A stretch of DNA of 64,000 bases from Daejeonella rubra (GTDB taxonomy: Bacteria; Bacteroidota; Bacteroidia; Sphingobacteriales; Sphingobacteriaceae): positions 170,034 to 234,033 of the forward strand of contig NZ_FNHH01000004.1 of assembly GCF_900103545.1 (NCBI RefSeq), in the 5' to 3' direction. Position 1 is the stretch's first letter, and each line of letters opens with the position of its first letter. Both the position numbers and the translations under genes were made by a program. Shown piece by piece: positions 8,400 to 15,803 of this stretch. The notes under the pieces were generated by a model. That model worked only from the letters and a program-made list of their open reading frames with translations, was not told where the DNA came from and did no database searches.

Positions 8400-11195
8400 T
8401 TAAAAGGAATAATTAAATGACAGTGAATAATTACTTCCAGTTTTAAATCTGCTGATAGTTTCATCTGAAGATGTGCTTGAATATTTTTTATTCATATCCT
8501 TATCGAAATACAGCACGTTGTCATTATTGAGTATATCATTTGCATTAAACTTCAATTCTCCTTTTGCCTTAAGTATTTTATATCCCAGCTGGAAATCAAA
8601 AACATTGCGGGGAGCTTCATAAACACTTGGAAACTGTTGTCCACCAGCATTTGCAATTCTACGACCAATGCGATTATACAATAGATTAAAATTCACAAGA
8701 TTATTCAATGTGCTATGTTGTAATCCAGCATTGATCACGTAAGGAGACTGACCAACCAATGGTCGCTCTGTTTCGATCAGATTATCGATGGCAGGATTCT
8801 TAACCTTTGATTTGATCAGAGAAAGGTTGGTATAAAAATTGGTGTTTTTAAAGGTCTCACTACCCAAAAAAGACAAGTTTTTCCTATATTCTAACTCAAT
8901 ACCATAAACGTTTGCACTCTTTGAGTTAAAATAAGAGATATCAGGTGTTGAATTTGCATCAGCAATACTGGCTTCAATAGCATTTTTGAACTTCTTATAA
9001 AATGTTGAAACCGAGAATATTTGACCTGCCGAAGGGAAGAATTCATATCTTAAATCAGCATTGTCAATTTGAGCACGTTTAAGCAAAGCGTTTCCTTGAA
9101 CATTTGCACCTCTCTCATAATCATAATAAGCGAATGGTGCTAATTCTCTAAACTCCGGACGGGCAAGAGTTCTGAAATAAGAAGCTCTGAAATTACTTTT
9201 ATCAGTAATACTGTAGGTATAATTTACTGAAGGAAGTAAATCCGTAAAGTTTTGAGAAACCAGGTTATTTGTTGTTAGGGTACTCAGTTTTAAATCATAT
9301 TGCTCTACACGCAATCCATAAACAATTCTGGATTTCTCTCCAATTTTATTGTCCATCATCGCATAAGCTGCATTCACTAATGAGTTAGCAACATAAGAAT
9401 CACCATCATTGTTAATCTCATCCAATTTATATTTACCCTGGCTTACAAGATCATCTCCAAATAAAGTTTCGATAGGACGGGTTCTGATCTGATTATCGAT
9501 CTGAGGATTATTTAAATCAGAAACCAGTCTTAAACCTAAGAAACGAACATCAAAGTTTCGGTTCCGATAGTTTGAAGCAATTCCAGCTTTAAATGTGGCA
9601 CTCTTTTTAAGAAATTTTAAAGGAAGGCTATATCCGGCTTCTGCTGAATAAATATTCTCATTTAAATAGGAATACAGTCTGGTATTTTCTTTTCCAATAT
9701 TAGTTACTCCTGCATAAAATGAGTTTGGAACATTTCTGTCTGCCACGTTACGCAGATAGTTTACCTTACGCTGATCCGGTTGATCGTTTACCACATTTCC
9801 AAAACCAAGAGTCCATTTGAATTTTGAATTATTGTCTCCTACTTTATGCTCACCTTCAAGAGCAGTTTTGAATAAAGACTTCTGCATCATATCAAATGCA
9901 TAGAACCTGATATCGCCGGTTGTTTTATTGTTACCGGTACGATAGGTATATTGATCATCAAGGGTGCGATTGTAAAGATTCTTTAAGGTAATCCTGCTGT
10001 TCTTATAGGTATAAGCAAAGTTTGCCAATGCTCCCACATTTGTAGAAAACTTATATTGATCATCATTATAGTCAAACACGTGATATTGACGGGTAATTCC
10101 CAAATTCGTATTTTGAGAATTTCGGTAGGTTAAAGATAGAATTGCACCCAGGCGGTTATTGGTCTTTTCAAAATCTTTAACTCTTCCAAGGGTAAATTGA
10201 TAATTTTGATTTAAAAATGCATTTCCACTGCTAATACCAAAATCCTGAGGTAAAGCTTTTATAGAGGCAATATTTTTGTTAGGCCCTACGCCATTATTGA
10301 CAATTTTACGAGTTGAAGGAAAGTTATTAGGTATCGATCTTAAACCGTTATCAAATCCAAAATAGTCAGAAGTATTCCGGTGGCCACTTTGAAAATCCTT
10401 AAAAGTGGATTGTGAATTGTACCCATATCCCATACCGAGTGAAATAAAATTTTCATCAGGAATATTCTTGGTTATAATTTGAACCGAACCGCCTGCAAAG
10501 TCGCCAGCAAGGTCAGGAGTGGCTGTTTTATTAATGATAATATTATCAATCAGGTTAGAAGGCACGATATCAAATGAGAATGCCTTTCTATTCGGCTCTG
10601 TACTAGGCAAAACACCATTATCTAATGAAGCCGAATTGTAACGATCAGCTAATCCTCTGACTACAACAAATTTATTATCCTGAATTGTTGTCCCACTTAC
10701 GCGCTTCAAAACTTCACTTGTATTTTTATCTGGTGATTTACGAATTGATTCAGCAGAAATTCCATCAGAAATTCTAACACTATTTTTTTGCTGGGCATAT
10801 AAACCATTTATACTTTCCTGCCTTACTGTAGCCGTAATTACCACTTCTGCTAAGGCAAGTGAAGTAGCTTCCTCCATGATCACATCAAGATTAGTAGTTT
10901 TACCTGCAAGAACCTCGATATCAGTTATGTTTTTACTTTGATAACCGATATAGGAAAATGTCAAATTGTATTTCCCGGGATTAAGGTTACCTAAAGTATA
11001 CCTTCCCTCAATATCAGTCGATGCACCTAATGTTGCTCCGGTAATTTTAACGGTAAGTCCTATTAATGTCTCACCTGATTTAGAATCACTTACTTTACCA
11101 GAAATTTTACCATTAACCTGGCTATACCCGGCCTGAGTACCTAAAATTAACAGGAATAAAAAGCTTAAGTTCCGTAGAAGACTGTTGTATTTCAC
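8400..11195 (-). CDS. TonB-dependent outer-membrane receptor with CarboxypepD_reg-like domain
   Basis: 931 residues. The start is GTG at 11195, chosen because an in-frame TAA lies just upstream and the resulting N-terminus (MKYNSLLRNLSFLFLLILG) is a clean signal peptide. Residues about 28-110 form a carboxypeptidase-regulatory-like beta domain (NGKISGKVSDSKSGETLIGL). Then come the plug (SDGISAESIRKSPDKNTSEV ... VVRGLADRYNSASLDNGVLP) and a 22-strand-type barrel ending in an aromatic residue (SLSFNYSF). It is shorter than SusC proteins and has no SusD neighbour. Its partner is the beta-helix lipoprotein downstream. The promoter carries Pho-box-like repeats, which fits uptake of a phosphorus-containing ligand, but this is an inference. 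Confidence 0.88.
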   Translation of the reverse strand: MKYNSLLRNLSFLFLLILGTQAGYSQVNGKISGKVSDSKSGETLIGLTVKITGATLGASTDIEGRYTLGNLNPGKYNLTFSYIGYQSKNITDIEVLAGKTTNLDVIMEEATSLALAEVVITATVRQESINGLYAQQKNSVRISDGISAESIRKSPDKNTSEVLKRVSGTTIQDNKFVVVRGLADRYNSASLDNGVLPSTEPNRKAFSFDIVPSNLIDNIIINKTATPDLAGDFAGGSVQIITKNIPDENFISLGMGYGYNSQSTFKDFQSGHRNTSDYFGFDNGLRSIPNNFPSTRKIVNNGVGPNKNIASIKALPQDFGISSGNAFLNQNYQFTLGRVKDFEKTNNRLGAILSLTYRNSQNTNLGITRQYHVFDYNDDQYKFSTNVGALANFAYTYKNSRITLKNLYNRTLDDQYTYRTGNNKTTGDIRFYAFDMMQKSLFKTALEGEHKVGDNNSKFKWTLGFGNVVNDQPDQRKVNYLRNVADRNVPNSFYAGVTNIGKENTRLYSYLNENIYSAEAGYSLPLKFLKKSATFKAGIASNYRNRNFDVRFLGLRLVSDLNNPQIDNQIRTRPIETLFGDDLVSQGKYKLDEINNDGDSYVANSLVNAAYAMMDNKIGEKSRIVYGLRVEQYDLKLSTLTTNNLVSQNFTDLLPSVNYTYSITDKSNFRASYFRTLARPEFRELAPFAYYDYERGANVQGNALLKRAQIDNADLRYEFFPSAGQIFSVSTFYKKFKNAIEASIADANSTPDISYFNSKSANVYGIELEYRKNLSFLGSETFKNTNFYTNLSLIKSKVKNPAIDNLIETERPLVGQSPYVINAGLQHSTLNNLVNFNLLYNRIGRRIANAGGQQFPSVYEAPRNVFDFQLGYKILKAKGELKFNANDILNNDNVLYFDKDMNKKYSSTSSDETISRFKTGSNYSLSFNYSF

Positions 11196-11278
11196 TTTGT
11201 TACGTTTTAATTTCTACAAAGGTATTACCACAGTGTTAACTCATGGTTGCATTAACATTATGGGTAAATTACCAATGC

Positions 11279-11314
11279 ATTAAGTTTATGTTAATCGTGT
11301 TAAGTAATTATTAA
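11279..11314 (-). promoter_or_regulatory. Pho-box-like direct repeats upstream of the TonB receptor
   Basis: On the minus strand TTAAT (11310-11314), TTAAC (11299-11303), TTAAC (11290-11294) and TTAAT (11279-11283) are arranged as two pairs with an 11-bp period, separated by 9 bp. Two more TTAAY words lie nearer the gene (11251-11255, 11235-11239). The block ends about 85 bp upstream of the GTG start. Confidence 0.45.
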
Positions 11315-11385
11315 CAAACCGTCTAATTCGCACAGGAGTGTATAAAACTCTTTTTTTTTGAAAAATTTGATGGTTAGAATTATTA

Positions 11386-11401
11386 ATCGTAATATTGCGA
11401 T
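11386..11401. promoter_or_regulatory. ArsR-type operator (distal)
   Basis: ATCGTAATATTGCGAT is a palindrome with one mismatched pair. It is the same word as the perfect palindrome 92 bp further down and is typical of ArsR/SmtB-family operators in front of arsenic genes. Confidence 0.6.
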
Positions 11402-11475
11402 ACATTATTTAAAATCAAAGAGAATCATCCTAAATTAATTGTGAACAAAAAAAACAAGCTTTTTTTTAAACTACT

Positions 11476-11495
11476 TTATCGTAATATTACGATAA
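11476..11495. promoter_or_regulatory. ArsR-type operator (proximal), perfect palindrome
   Basis: TTATCGTAATATTACGATAA is a perfect 20-bp palindrome ending 31 bp before the start of the DUF6428 gene. Binding by an ArsR repressor would cover the promoter and block transcription. No arsR gene lies next to it in this window. Confidence 0.7.
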
Positions 11496-11526
11496 TTAAT
11501 ATTGAAAAATAAAAAACATAAATAAA

Positions 11527-11982
11527 ATGAAACTATCAGAAATTAAAGAACATCTAAGCAATGCAGAGTATATCAATTTTGAACTTGAAAATGGCGAATC
11601 TGTACCTGAACATTTTCACGTTACAGAAGTTGGTATAGTTACTAAAAACTTTATTGATTGCGGAGGCACGGTGCGGAAGGAAAATGTGGCTAATTTTCAA
11701 TTATGGGATGCCAATGACTTCGATCACCGATTAAAGCCTCAAAAATTATTGGGTATCATTGCCTTATCAGAAAAGGTCTTAGGGATGGAAGATCTGGAGA
11801 TTGAGGTAGAATATCAGACTGAAACCATTGGAAAATACAACCTGGGCTTTAATGGAAAGAACTTTATATTATTATCTAAAAAAACCAACTGTCTGGCAAA
11901 GGACAATTGCGGTATTCCGGAAGATAAACTCAAAGTAAATTCTAATCAGGTTTCTTGTAAACCAGGAGGAGGCTGCTGCTAA
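11527..11982 (+). CDS. DUF6428-family protein of the arsenic module
   Basis: 151 residues, cytoplasmic. The body (MKLSEIKEHLSNAEYINFEL ... GESVPEHFHVTEVGIVTKNF) matches the DUF6428 family, which in Bacteroidota sits between arsR and arsC. The C-terminus is cysteine-rich (CLAKDNCGIP ... CKPGGGCC), suggesting that it binds arsenite or another soft metal ion; this is an inference. It lies behind two ArsR-type operators and 28 bp upstream of the arsC-like gene, so it is probably the first gene of an arsenic-inducible pair. The molecular function of the family is not established to my knowledge. Confidence 0.75.
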   Translation: MKLSEIKEHLSNAEYINFELENGESVPEHFHVTEVGIVTKNFIDCGGTVRKENVANFQLWDANDFDHRLKPQKLLGIIALSEKVLGMEDLEIEVEYQTETIGKYNLGFNGKNFILLSKKTNCLAKDNCGIPEDKLKVNSNQVSCKPGGGCC

Positions 11983-12010
11983 AACAATTCGGATTAATAA
12001 GAAAAAAATA

Positions 12011-12418
12011 TTGGTACTATGTACCGGAAATAGCTGCAGGAGTCAGATCGCGGAGGGATATTTAAGACATTTTTCAGGAAACAGGGCAAAAATTTACAGC
12101 GCAGGCATTGAAACACATGGTGTTAACGCCAAAGCGATTCAGGTAATGATGCAGGATGGGATAGATATCTCGAAGCATACATCGAATAATTTGGATGAAT
12201 ATAGGGATATTGATTTCGATATGATAATCACGGTTTGCGATCATGCCAAAGAGAACTGCCCATACTTTCCCGGTAACGCAACCAGATTTCATTCTAATTT
12301 CCCGGATCCGGCGAAAGCTACCGGGACTGAGGAAGAAATCATGAATAAGTTCATCGAAGTCAGGGGACTAATCAAAGAATACTGCCTGAATTTTGTGAAT
12401 GAAAATCTTAAAAATTAA
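12011..12418 (+). CDS. arsC: Arsenate reductase, low-MW phosphatase type (thioredoxin-coupled)
   Basis: Reduces arsenate to arsenite. It has the phosphatase P-loop CTGNSCRS, the resolving pair Cys76 and Cys83 in VCDHAKENCP and the Asp of NFPDPAKATGT, all as in the pI258-type thioredoxin-coupled enzymes. The first ordinary start codon is TTG at 12011, but it would begin inside the first beta strand. The frame is open further upstream and reads ...INKKKILVLCTGNS from ATT codons at 11987 or 11993. Family members begin with such a KKKILVLC stretch, so the true start may be an ATT codon, possibly coupled to the stop of the preceding gene at 11982. Confidence 0.9.
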   Translation: MVLCTGNSCRSQIAEGYLRHFSGNRAKIYSAGIETHGVNAKAIQVMMQDGIDISKHTSNNLDEYRDIDFDMIITVCDHAKENCPYFPGNATRFHSNFPDPAKATGTEEEIMNKFIEVRGLIKEYCLNFVNENLKN

Positions 12419-12435
12419 AAAAGGAACTATAGCAT

Positions 12436-12469
12436 AATACTGCCCGGTTTAATTTACCTGGCAATATTT
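12436..12469. terminator. Probable terminator hairpin after the arsenic module
   Basis: An imperfect inverted repeat (AATA-TGCC-GGT paired with ACC-GGCA-TATT, with three non-matching positions) is followed by TTT. It lies between the convergent arsC and Mpo1-like genes. Confidence 0.5.
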
Positions 12470-12495
12470 CAGTTTTTGATATTAGTTTAGGATAT

Positions 12496-13002
12496 TTAGT
12501 ATCGAATTCCTGCCTTCTTCAATATAAAATGAAGTAACCAGATAGGCCCTATTAATAGAAATTTGACATCATCAAAGAAGGACGGTTTTTTCCCTTCGAT
12601 CTTATGCCCGATAAACTGTCCTATCCAGGCAATAACAAAAATACCAAGACAAACCTGCCACATCTGCGGCCAGCCTTCAGTATTATGCATTTTCTCAAGA
12701 GAAACAATTCCTGCTGAAAAGAACATGATCAACAAAAGCATAAAATAGGACAAGACAGGTGATAATTTATAATAGTAATAAATGGCAAAGGCAATTAAAA
12801 AAGAGGCCCAATTAACATAACCATTATATTTTCCCAGAAACTCAAGATATGGAAAGGGAATGGCCCAGATCAAACCAAACAAACTAAACACGATGGCTGG
12901 AACACAAATCCAGTGGATAATTTCATTGGTATGATTCTGATGGCTCTCTGAATATTTATCAAAGTACACATCTACCGGCCGGGATTGTGCTTGTTTTTGC
13001 AT
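12496..13002 (-). CDS. Mpo1-like (DUF962) membrane protein
   Basis: 168 residues with four predicted membrane helices. The N-terminal motif SHQNHTNEIIHWICVP (His21, His24, His30) and the later GQFIGHKIEGKKPSFFDD are diagnostic of the DUF962/Mpo1 family, whose yeast member is an Fe(II)-dependent dioxygenase that shortens 2-hydroxypalmitate. Here the role is probably in fatty-acid alpha-oxidation or lipid turnover, inferred from the family only. It is a single gene, convergent with the arsenic module. Confidence 0.85.
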   Translation of the reverse strand: MQKQAQSRPVDVYFDKYSESHQNHTNEIIHWICVPAIVFSLFGLIWAIPFPYLEFLGKYNGYVNWASFLIAFAIYYYYKLSPVLSYFMLLLIMFFSAGIVSLEKMHNTEGWPQMWQVCLGIFVIAWIGQFIGHKIEGKKPSFFDDVKFLLIGPIWLLHFILKKAGIRY

Positions 13003-13017
13003 ATCTAAAAGGAGTTA

Positions 13018-13133
13018 TAGGTTGTAAGTAATAAGTTATAAGTATAAATATCGCTCAAAATCTAAATTCAATTATTTACGGATTAAAGTTTTACTTACAA
13101 ATATTACTTACAACTTATTACTTACAAATAAAA
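13018..13133. repeat. Inverted pair of ACTTATA/ACTTACA-type micro-repeats
   Basis: The left arm (13018-13048) reads GTTGTAAGTAATAAGTTATA and the right arm (13094-13131) carries the same heptamers on the other strand (TATTACTTACAACTTATTAC), separated by about 45 bp. Together they can form a long AT-rich hairpin between the Mpo1-like gene and rny. The same repeat type recurs at 15535-15800 and 27611-27690. Confidence 0.7.
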
Positions 13134-14696
13134 CTATTTAGCGTAAGCAACAGACCTTGTTTCACGGATCACTGTAACTTTGATCTGGCCCGGATAGGTC
13201 ATTTCAGTTTGAATACGGTTAGAGATATCAGCAGCAAGGATCTCTGCAGCGGCGTCAGTGATCCTTTCACTTTCTACAACCACACGTAACTCTCTGCCTG
13301 CCTGGATTGCAAAAGTTTTTTCAACACCAGGATACGATAAAGCAAGCGATTCAAGCTCTTTTAACCTTCTGATGTAACTTTCAACCACTTCCCTTCTTGC
13401 ACCCGGCCTTGCGCCTGAAATTGCATCGCAAGCCTGAATAATAGGAGATATCATAGAAGTCATCTCAACTTCATCATGGTGAGCACCAATAGCATTACAA
13501 ACTTCGGGATGTTCCTTATATTTTTCTGCAAGCTGCATACCTAAAATTGCGTGTGGTAATTCAGGATTATCATCAGGCACTTTACCTATATCATGCAATA
13601 GTCCGGCGCGCTTAGCCATTTTAACATTCAACCCAAGTTCTGCAGCCATAGTCGCACAGAAATTTGCTACCTCACGGGAGTGTTGTAACAAGTTCTGTCC
13701 GTAAGAAGAACGATAACGCATTCTTCCAACCATTCTGATCAGTTCAGGATGAAGTCCGTGGATTCCAAGATCAATTACTGTACGCTCACCGATCTCAACG
13801 ATCTCATCTTCGATCTGTTTTTTAGTTTTTGCTACTACCTCCTCAATTCTGGCAGGATGTATACGGCCATCTGTTACCAGACGGTGTAAAGCCAAACGGG
13901 CTATCTCACGTCTTACAGGATCAAATCCTGAAAGAATGATCGCCTCAGGAGTGTCATCAACAATGATCTCAATTCCGGTAGCTGCTTCAAGAGCACGAAT
14001 ATTACGTCCTTCACGGCCAATTACTCTTCCTTTGATCTCGTCGTTTTCAATATTGAATATAGAAACTGTATTTTCTATTGCACTTTCAGTAGCAGTACGC
14101 TGAATTGTCTGAATTACAACTTTCTTAGCTTCCTTGCTTGCAGTTAATTTAGCTTCATCTACAATATCCTTGATCTGAATCATTGCCTGAGTACGGGCTT
14201 CTTCACGTAAAGAGTCTATCAACTGATTTTTAGCATCTTCAGCAGACAAACCGGCAATTGCTTCCATTTGCTGAATATGCTGACTCTTTAAAACATCCAC
14301 ATCTTCCTGCTTCTTTTTTGTCAGTTCGATCTGTTTTTCAAGGTTAGATTTAACAGTAGTTAATTCTTCTTCTTTTTTAGTCAGGTTCTCCAGTTTCTGG
14401 GTAATTGACTGTTCTTTTTGCTTAATTGAATTCTCGCGCTGATTGATGGTATTGTTTTTAGTATTAATTTCCTGCTCATGATCAGCTTTCATCTGCAAAA
14501 ATTTCTCTCTTGCTTCAAGAAGCTTATCTTTTCTAAGGATCTCAGCATTGGTTTCTGCATCTTTTAGAATCTTTTTAGCCTTATTCTGGGCGCCTATTTC
14601 CTGGTTACGGAATAGTTTGCGAAGTAAAAATCGTCCAAGTACTACCCCTGCAGCAAGTCCCACTAAAATGTAAAGTACTATCTGTAATATGTCCAT
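13134..14696 (-). CDS. rny: Ribonuclease Y
   Basis: Membrane-anchored endoribonuclease starting mRNA decay. The domains are an N-terminal membrane helix (MDILQIVLYILVGLAAGVVL), a long charged coiled coil (about 30-210), a KH domain (NDEIKGRVIGREGRNIRALE) and an HD domain with LLHDIGKVPDDNPELPHAI. I use the ATG at 14696, which gives the family's normal N-terminus and 520 residues. The TTG at 14723 would place ten odd residues before it and run into the 6S-like RNA terminator. A 6S-like RNA gene and zapA lie upstream on the same strand. Confidence 0.95.
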   Translation of the reverse strand: MDILQIVLYILVGLAAGVVLGRFLLRKLFRNQEIGAQNKAKKILKDAETNAEILRKDKLLEAREKFLQMKADHEQEINTKNNTINQRENSIKQKEQSITQKLENLTKKEEELTTVKSNLEKQIELTKKKQEDVDVLKSQHIQQMEAIAGLSAEDAKNQLIDSLREEARTQAMIQIKDIVDEAKLTASKEAKKVVIQTIQRTATESAIENTVSIFNIENDEIKGRVIGREGRNIRALEAATGIEIIVDDTPEAIILSGFDPVRREIARLALHRLVTDGRIHPARIEEVVAKTKKQIEDEIVEIGERTVIDLGIHGLHPELIRMVGRMRYRSSYGQNLLQHSREVANFCATMAAELGLNVKMAKRAGLLHDIGKVPDDNPELPHAILGMQLAEKYKEHPEVCNAIGAHHDEVEMTSMISPIIQACDAISGARPGARREVVESYIRRLKELESLALSYPGVEKTFAIQAGRELRVVVESERITDAAAEILAADISNRIQTEMTYPGQIKVTVIRETRSVAYAK

Positions 14697-14710
14697 AATT
14701 ATTTTTAATA

Positions 14711-14880
14711 AAAAAAACCGCAACTAAATTTTAAGCCTCATGTACTGTAAAAGCTTCATTCATTAGGATTAGAGTATTGATCATGATCAGGTGCCTAAGC
14801 AAATGACGAATCTTTTAACTCTTCTAATACTGAAGTGTTAAGCTTTAAATAGTGAAACTCAAAAATTTAACTGCGGTTAA
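14711..14880 (-). ncRNA. ssrS: 6S-like RNA candidate between zapA and rny
   Basis: The roughly 190-bp gap between zapA and rny folds into one long rod on the minus strand. The ends pair over 17 positions (AACCGCAGTTAAATTTT near 14878 with AAAATTTAGTTGCGGTT near 14715, two mismatches) and the 3' side runs into a T-run, as in an intrinsic terminator. Inside are an open bubble of about 15 nt on each side, a stem AAAGCTT/AAGCTTT, a stem ATTAG..GAGT/ACTC..CTAAT and an apical loop. A closing stem, a large central bubble and a distal stem are the 6S RNA shape, and 6S RNA is a known neighbour of zapA in other phyla. No covariance search could be run. Confidence 0.6.
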
Positions 14881-14912
14881 ATCTTTAATGCTCTTAAATA
14901 TAAAGAACGATA

Positions 14913-15203
14913 TTACTTCGAAAAAAAATCTGTCAACAGCTGATCCAATTGATAAACCTTTTCTGTTACATCCGTATCTTCATGCATTACTTTTCTTTCA
15001 GCTTTTAATGTAGCTGTAGCGTAATGCAAAACACACATGGATAACAGATCCTGTTTATCCCGAACCGCATAATTGTCCTGATATTCCTTTATGCGATCAT
15101 TAATTATTTTAGCTGCCCGTCTAATCACTTCCTCTTCTTCCATGTTTACCTTTAATGGGTAAACCCTATCAGCAATATTTATTTTTATGGAGATTTCTCC
15201 CAT
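14913..15203 (-). CDS. zapA: Cell division protein ZapA
   Basis: 96 residues with the ZapA head (MGEISIKINIADRVYPLKVN, EEEVIRRAAKIINDRI) and a C-terminal coiled coil. ZapA cross-links FtsZ protofilaments at the division ring. The length is normal for the family. It is 21 bp downstream of a small coiled-coil gene, so the two are probably co-expressed, and a 6S-like RNA follows. Confidence 0.9.
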   Translation of the reverse strand: MGEISIKINIADRVYPLKVNMEEEEVIRRAAKIINDRIKEYQDNYAVRDKQDLLSMCVLHYATATLKAERKVMHEDTDVTEKVYQLDQLLTDFFSK

Positions 15204-15224
15204 TTGAGCTTATTTCACTAAGTA

Positions 15225-15533
15225 TTACTTTTTAAGCAACACAATACACTTATCTATTTCGCGTACAAATTCGGTAATTTTTTGCTTTATGTCAAGAGTT
15301 TTTTCATTAAGACCTAAATCAGCAGATGGAATACCCTCCAATGAACGGGCTAATGTCAAAACTCTAAGCTTTTCTTCCAGTTCTGACTTCATTAAATTCC
15401 GGCTATCAACAGCCTGTTTTAATGAAATATTTTCCTGCTTCAATAAGTCGTTTTCTTCCTGCAAAGCTGCACAAAGCTCTATTAACCTGCCTGTTTTATC
15501 AATTACCTTACTAAGCTGATCTGCGACTGTCAT
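15225..15533 (-). CDS. Small coiled-coil protein upstream of zapA
   Basis: 102 residues, mostly one heptad-rich coiled coil (residues about 5-60: LIELCAALQEENDLLKQENI), then a Gly/Pro break (SLEGIPSADLGLNEKT) and a second helix. It has no catalytic motif. Its size, coiled coil and tight linkage to zapA suggest a ZapB-like division-ring accessory protein; this is inference from context, not from a recognised family signature. Confidence 0.7.
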   Translation of the reverse strand: MTVADQLSKVIDKTGRLIELCAALQEENDLLKQENISLKQAVDSRNLMKSELEEKLRVLTLARSLEGIPSADLGLNEKTLDIKQKITEFVREIDKCIVLLKK

Positions 15534-15534
15534 T

Positions 15535-15800
15535 AGAGTTGTAAGTATTAAGTAGTAAGTTGTAAGTATTAAGTAGTAAGTATTAAGTAGTAAGTATTAA
15601 GTAGTAAGTTTTATATGTTAAGTTTTAAGCTCTCGATGATAATTCAAAAACTCAGATTAAGCTTAATTATAATTTATTAGGACATTATTTGAATTTAAGT
15701 TCTGGACTAGGAAACATTCAAACTAACTCCTTACTTAAACTTATAACCTATAACTTATAACCTATTACTTACAACTTAATACTTATAACTCATAACTCAA
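15535..15800. repeat. Inverted arrays of AAGTATT/AAGTAGT-type micro-repeats
   Basis: From 15539 to about 15619 the words GTAAGTATTAAGTA repeat four to five times in tandem. From 15729 to about 15795 the complementary orientation appears (CTTATAACCTATAACTTATA, TTACTTACAACTTAATACTT). The two arms flank about 110 bp of unique sequence and can form a long hairpin between pheT and the zapA operon. The spacing is too irregular and the unit too short for CRISPR. Confidence 0.75.
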
Positions 15801-15803
15801 TCC

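Noticed and set aside
14697..14723. TTG start extending RNase Y by nine residues
   Set aside because: It would overlap the terminator end of the 6S-like RNA; the ATG at 14696 gives the conserved N-terminal membrane helix.
15539..15619. Tandem AAGTATTAAGTAGT repeats as a CRISPR array
   Set aside because: Units are 7-14 bp without unique spacers of even length, no cas genes nearby, and the repeats face an inverted arm.
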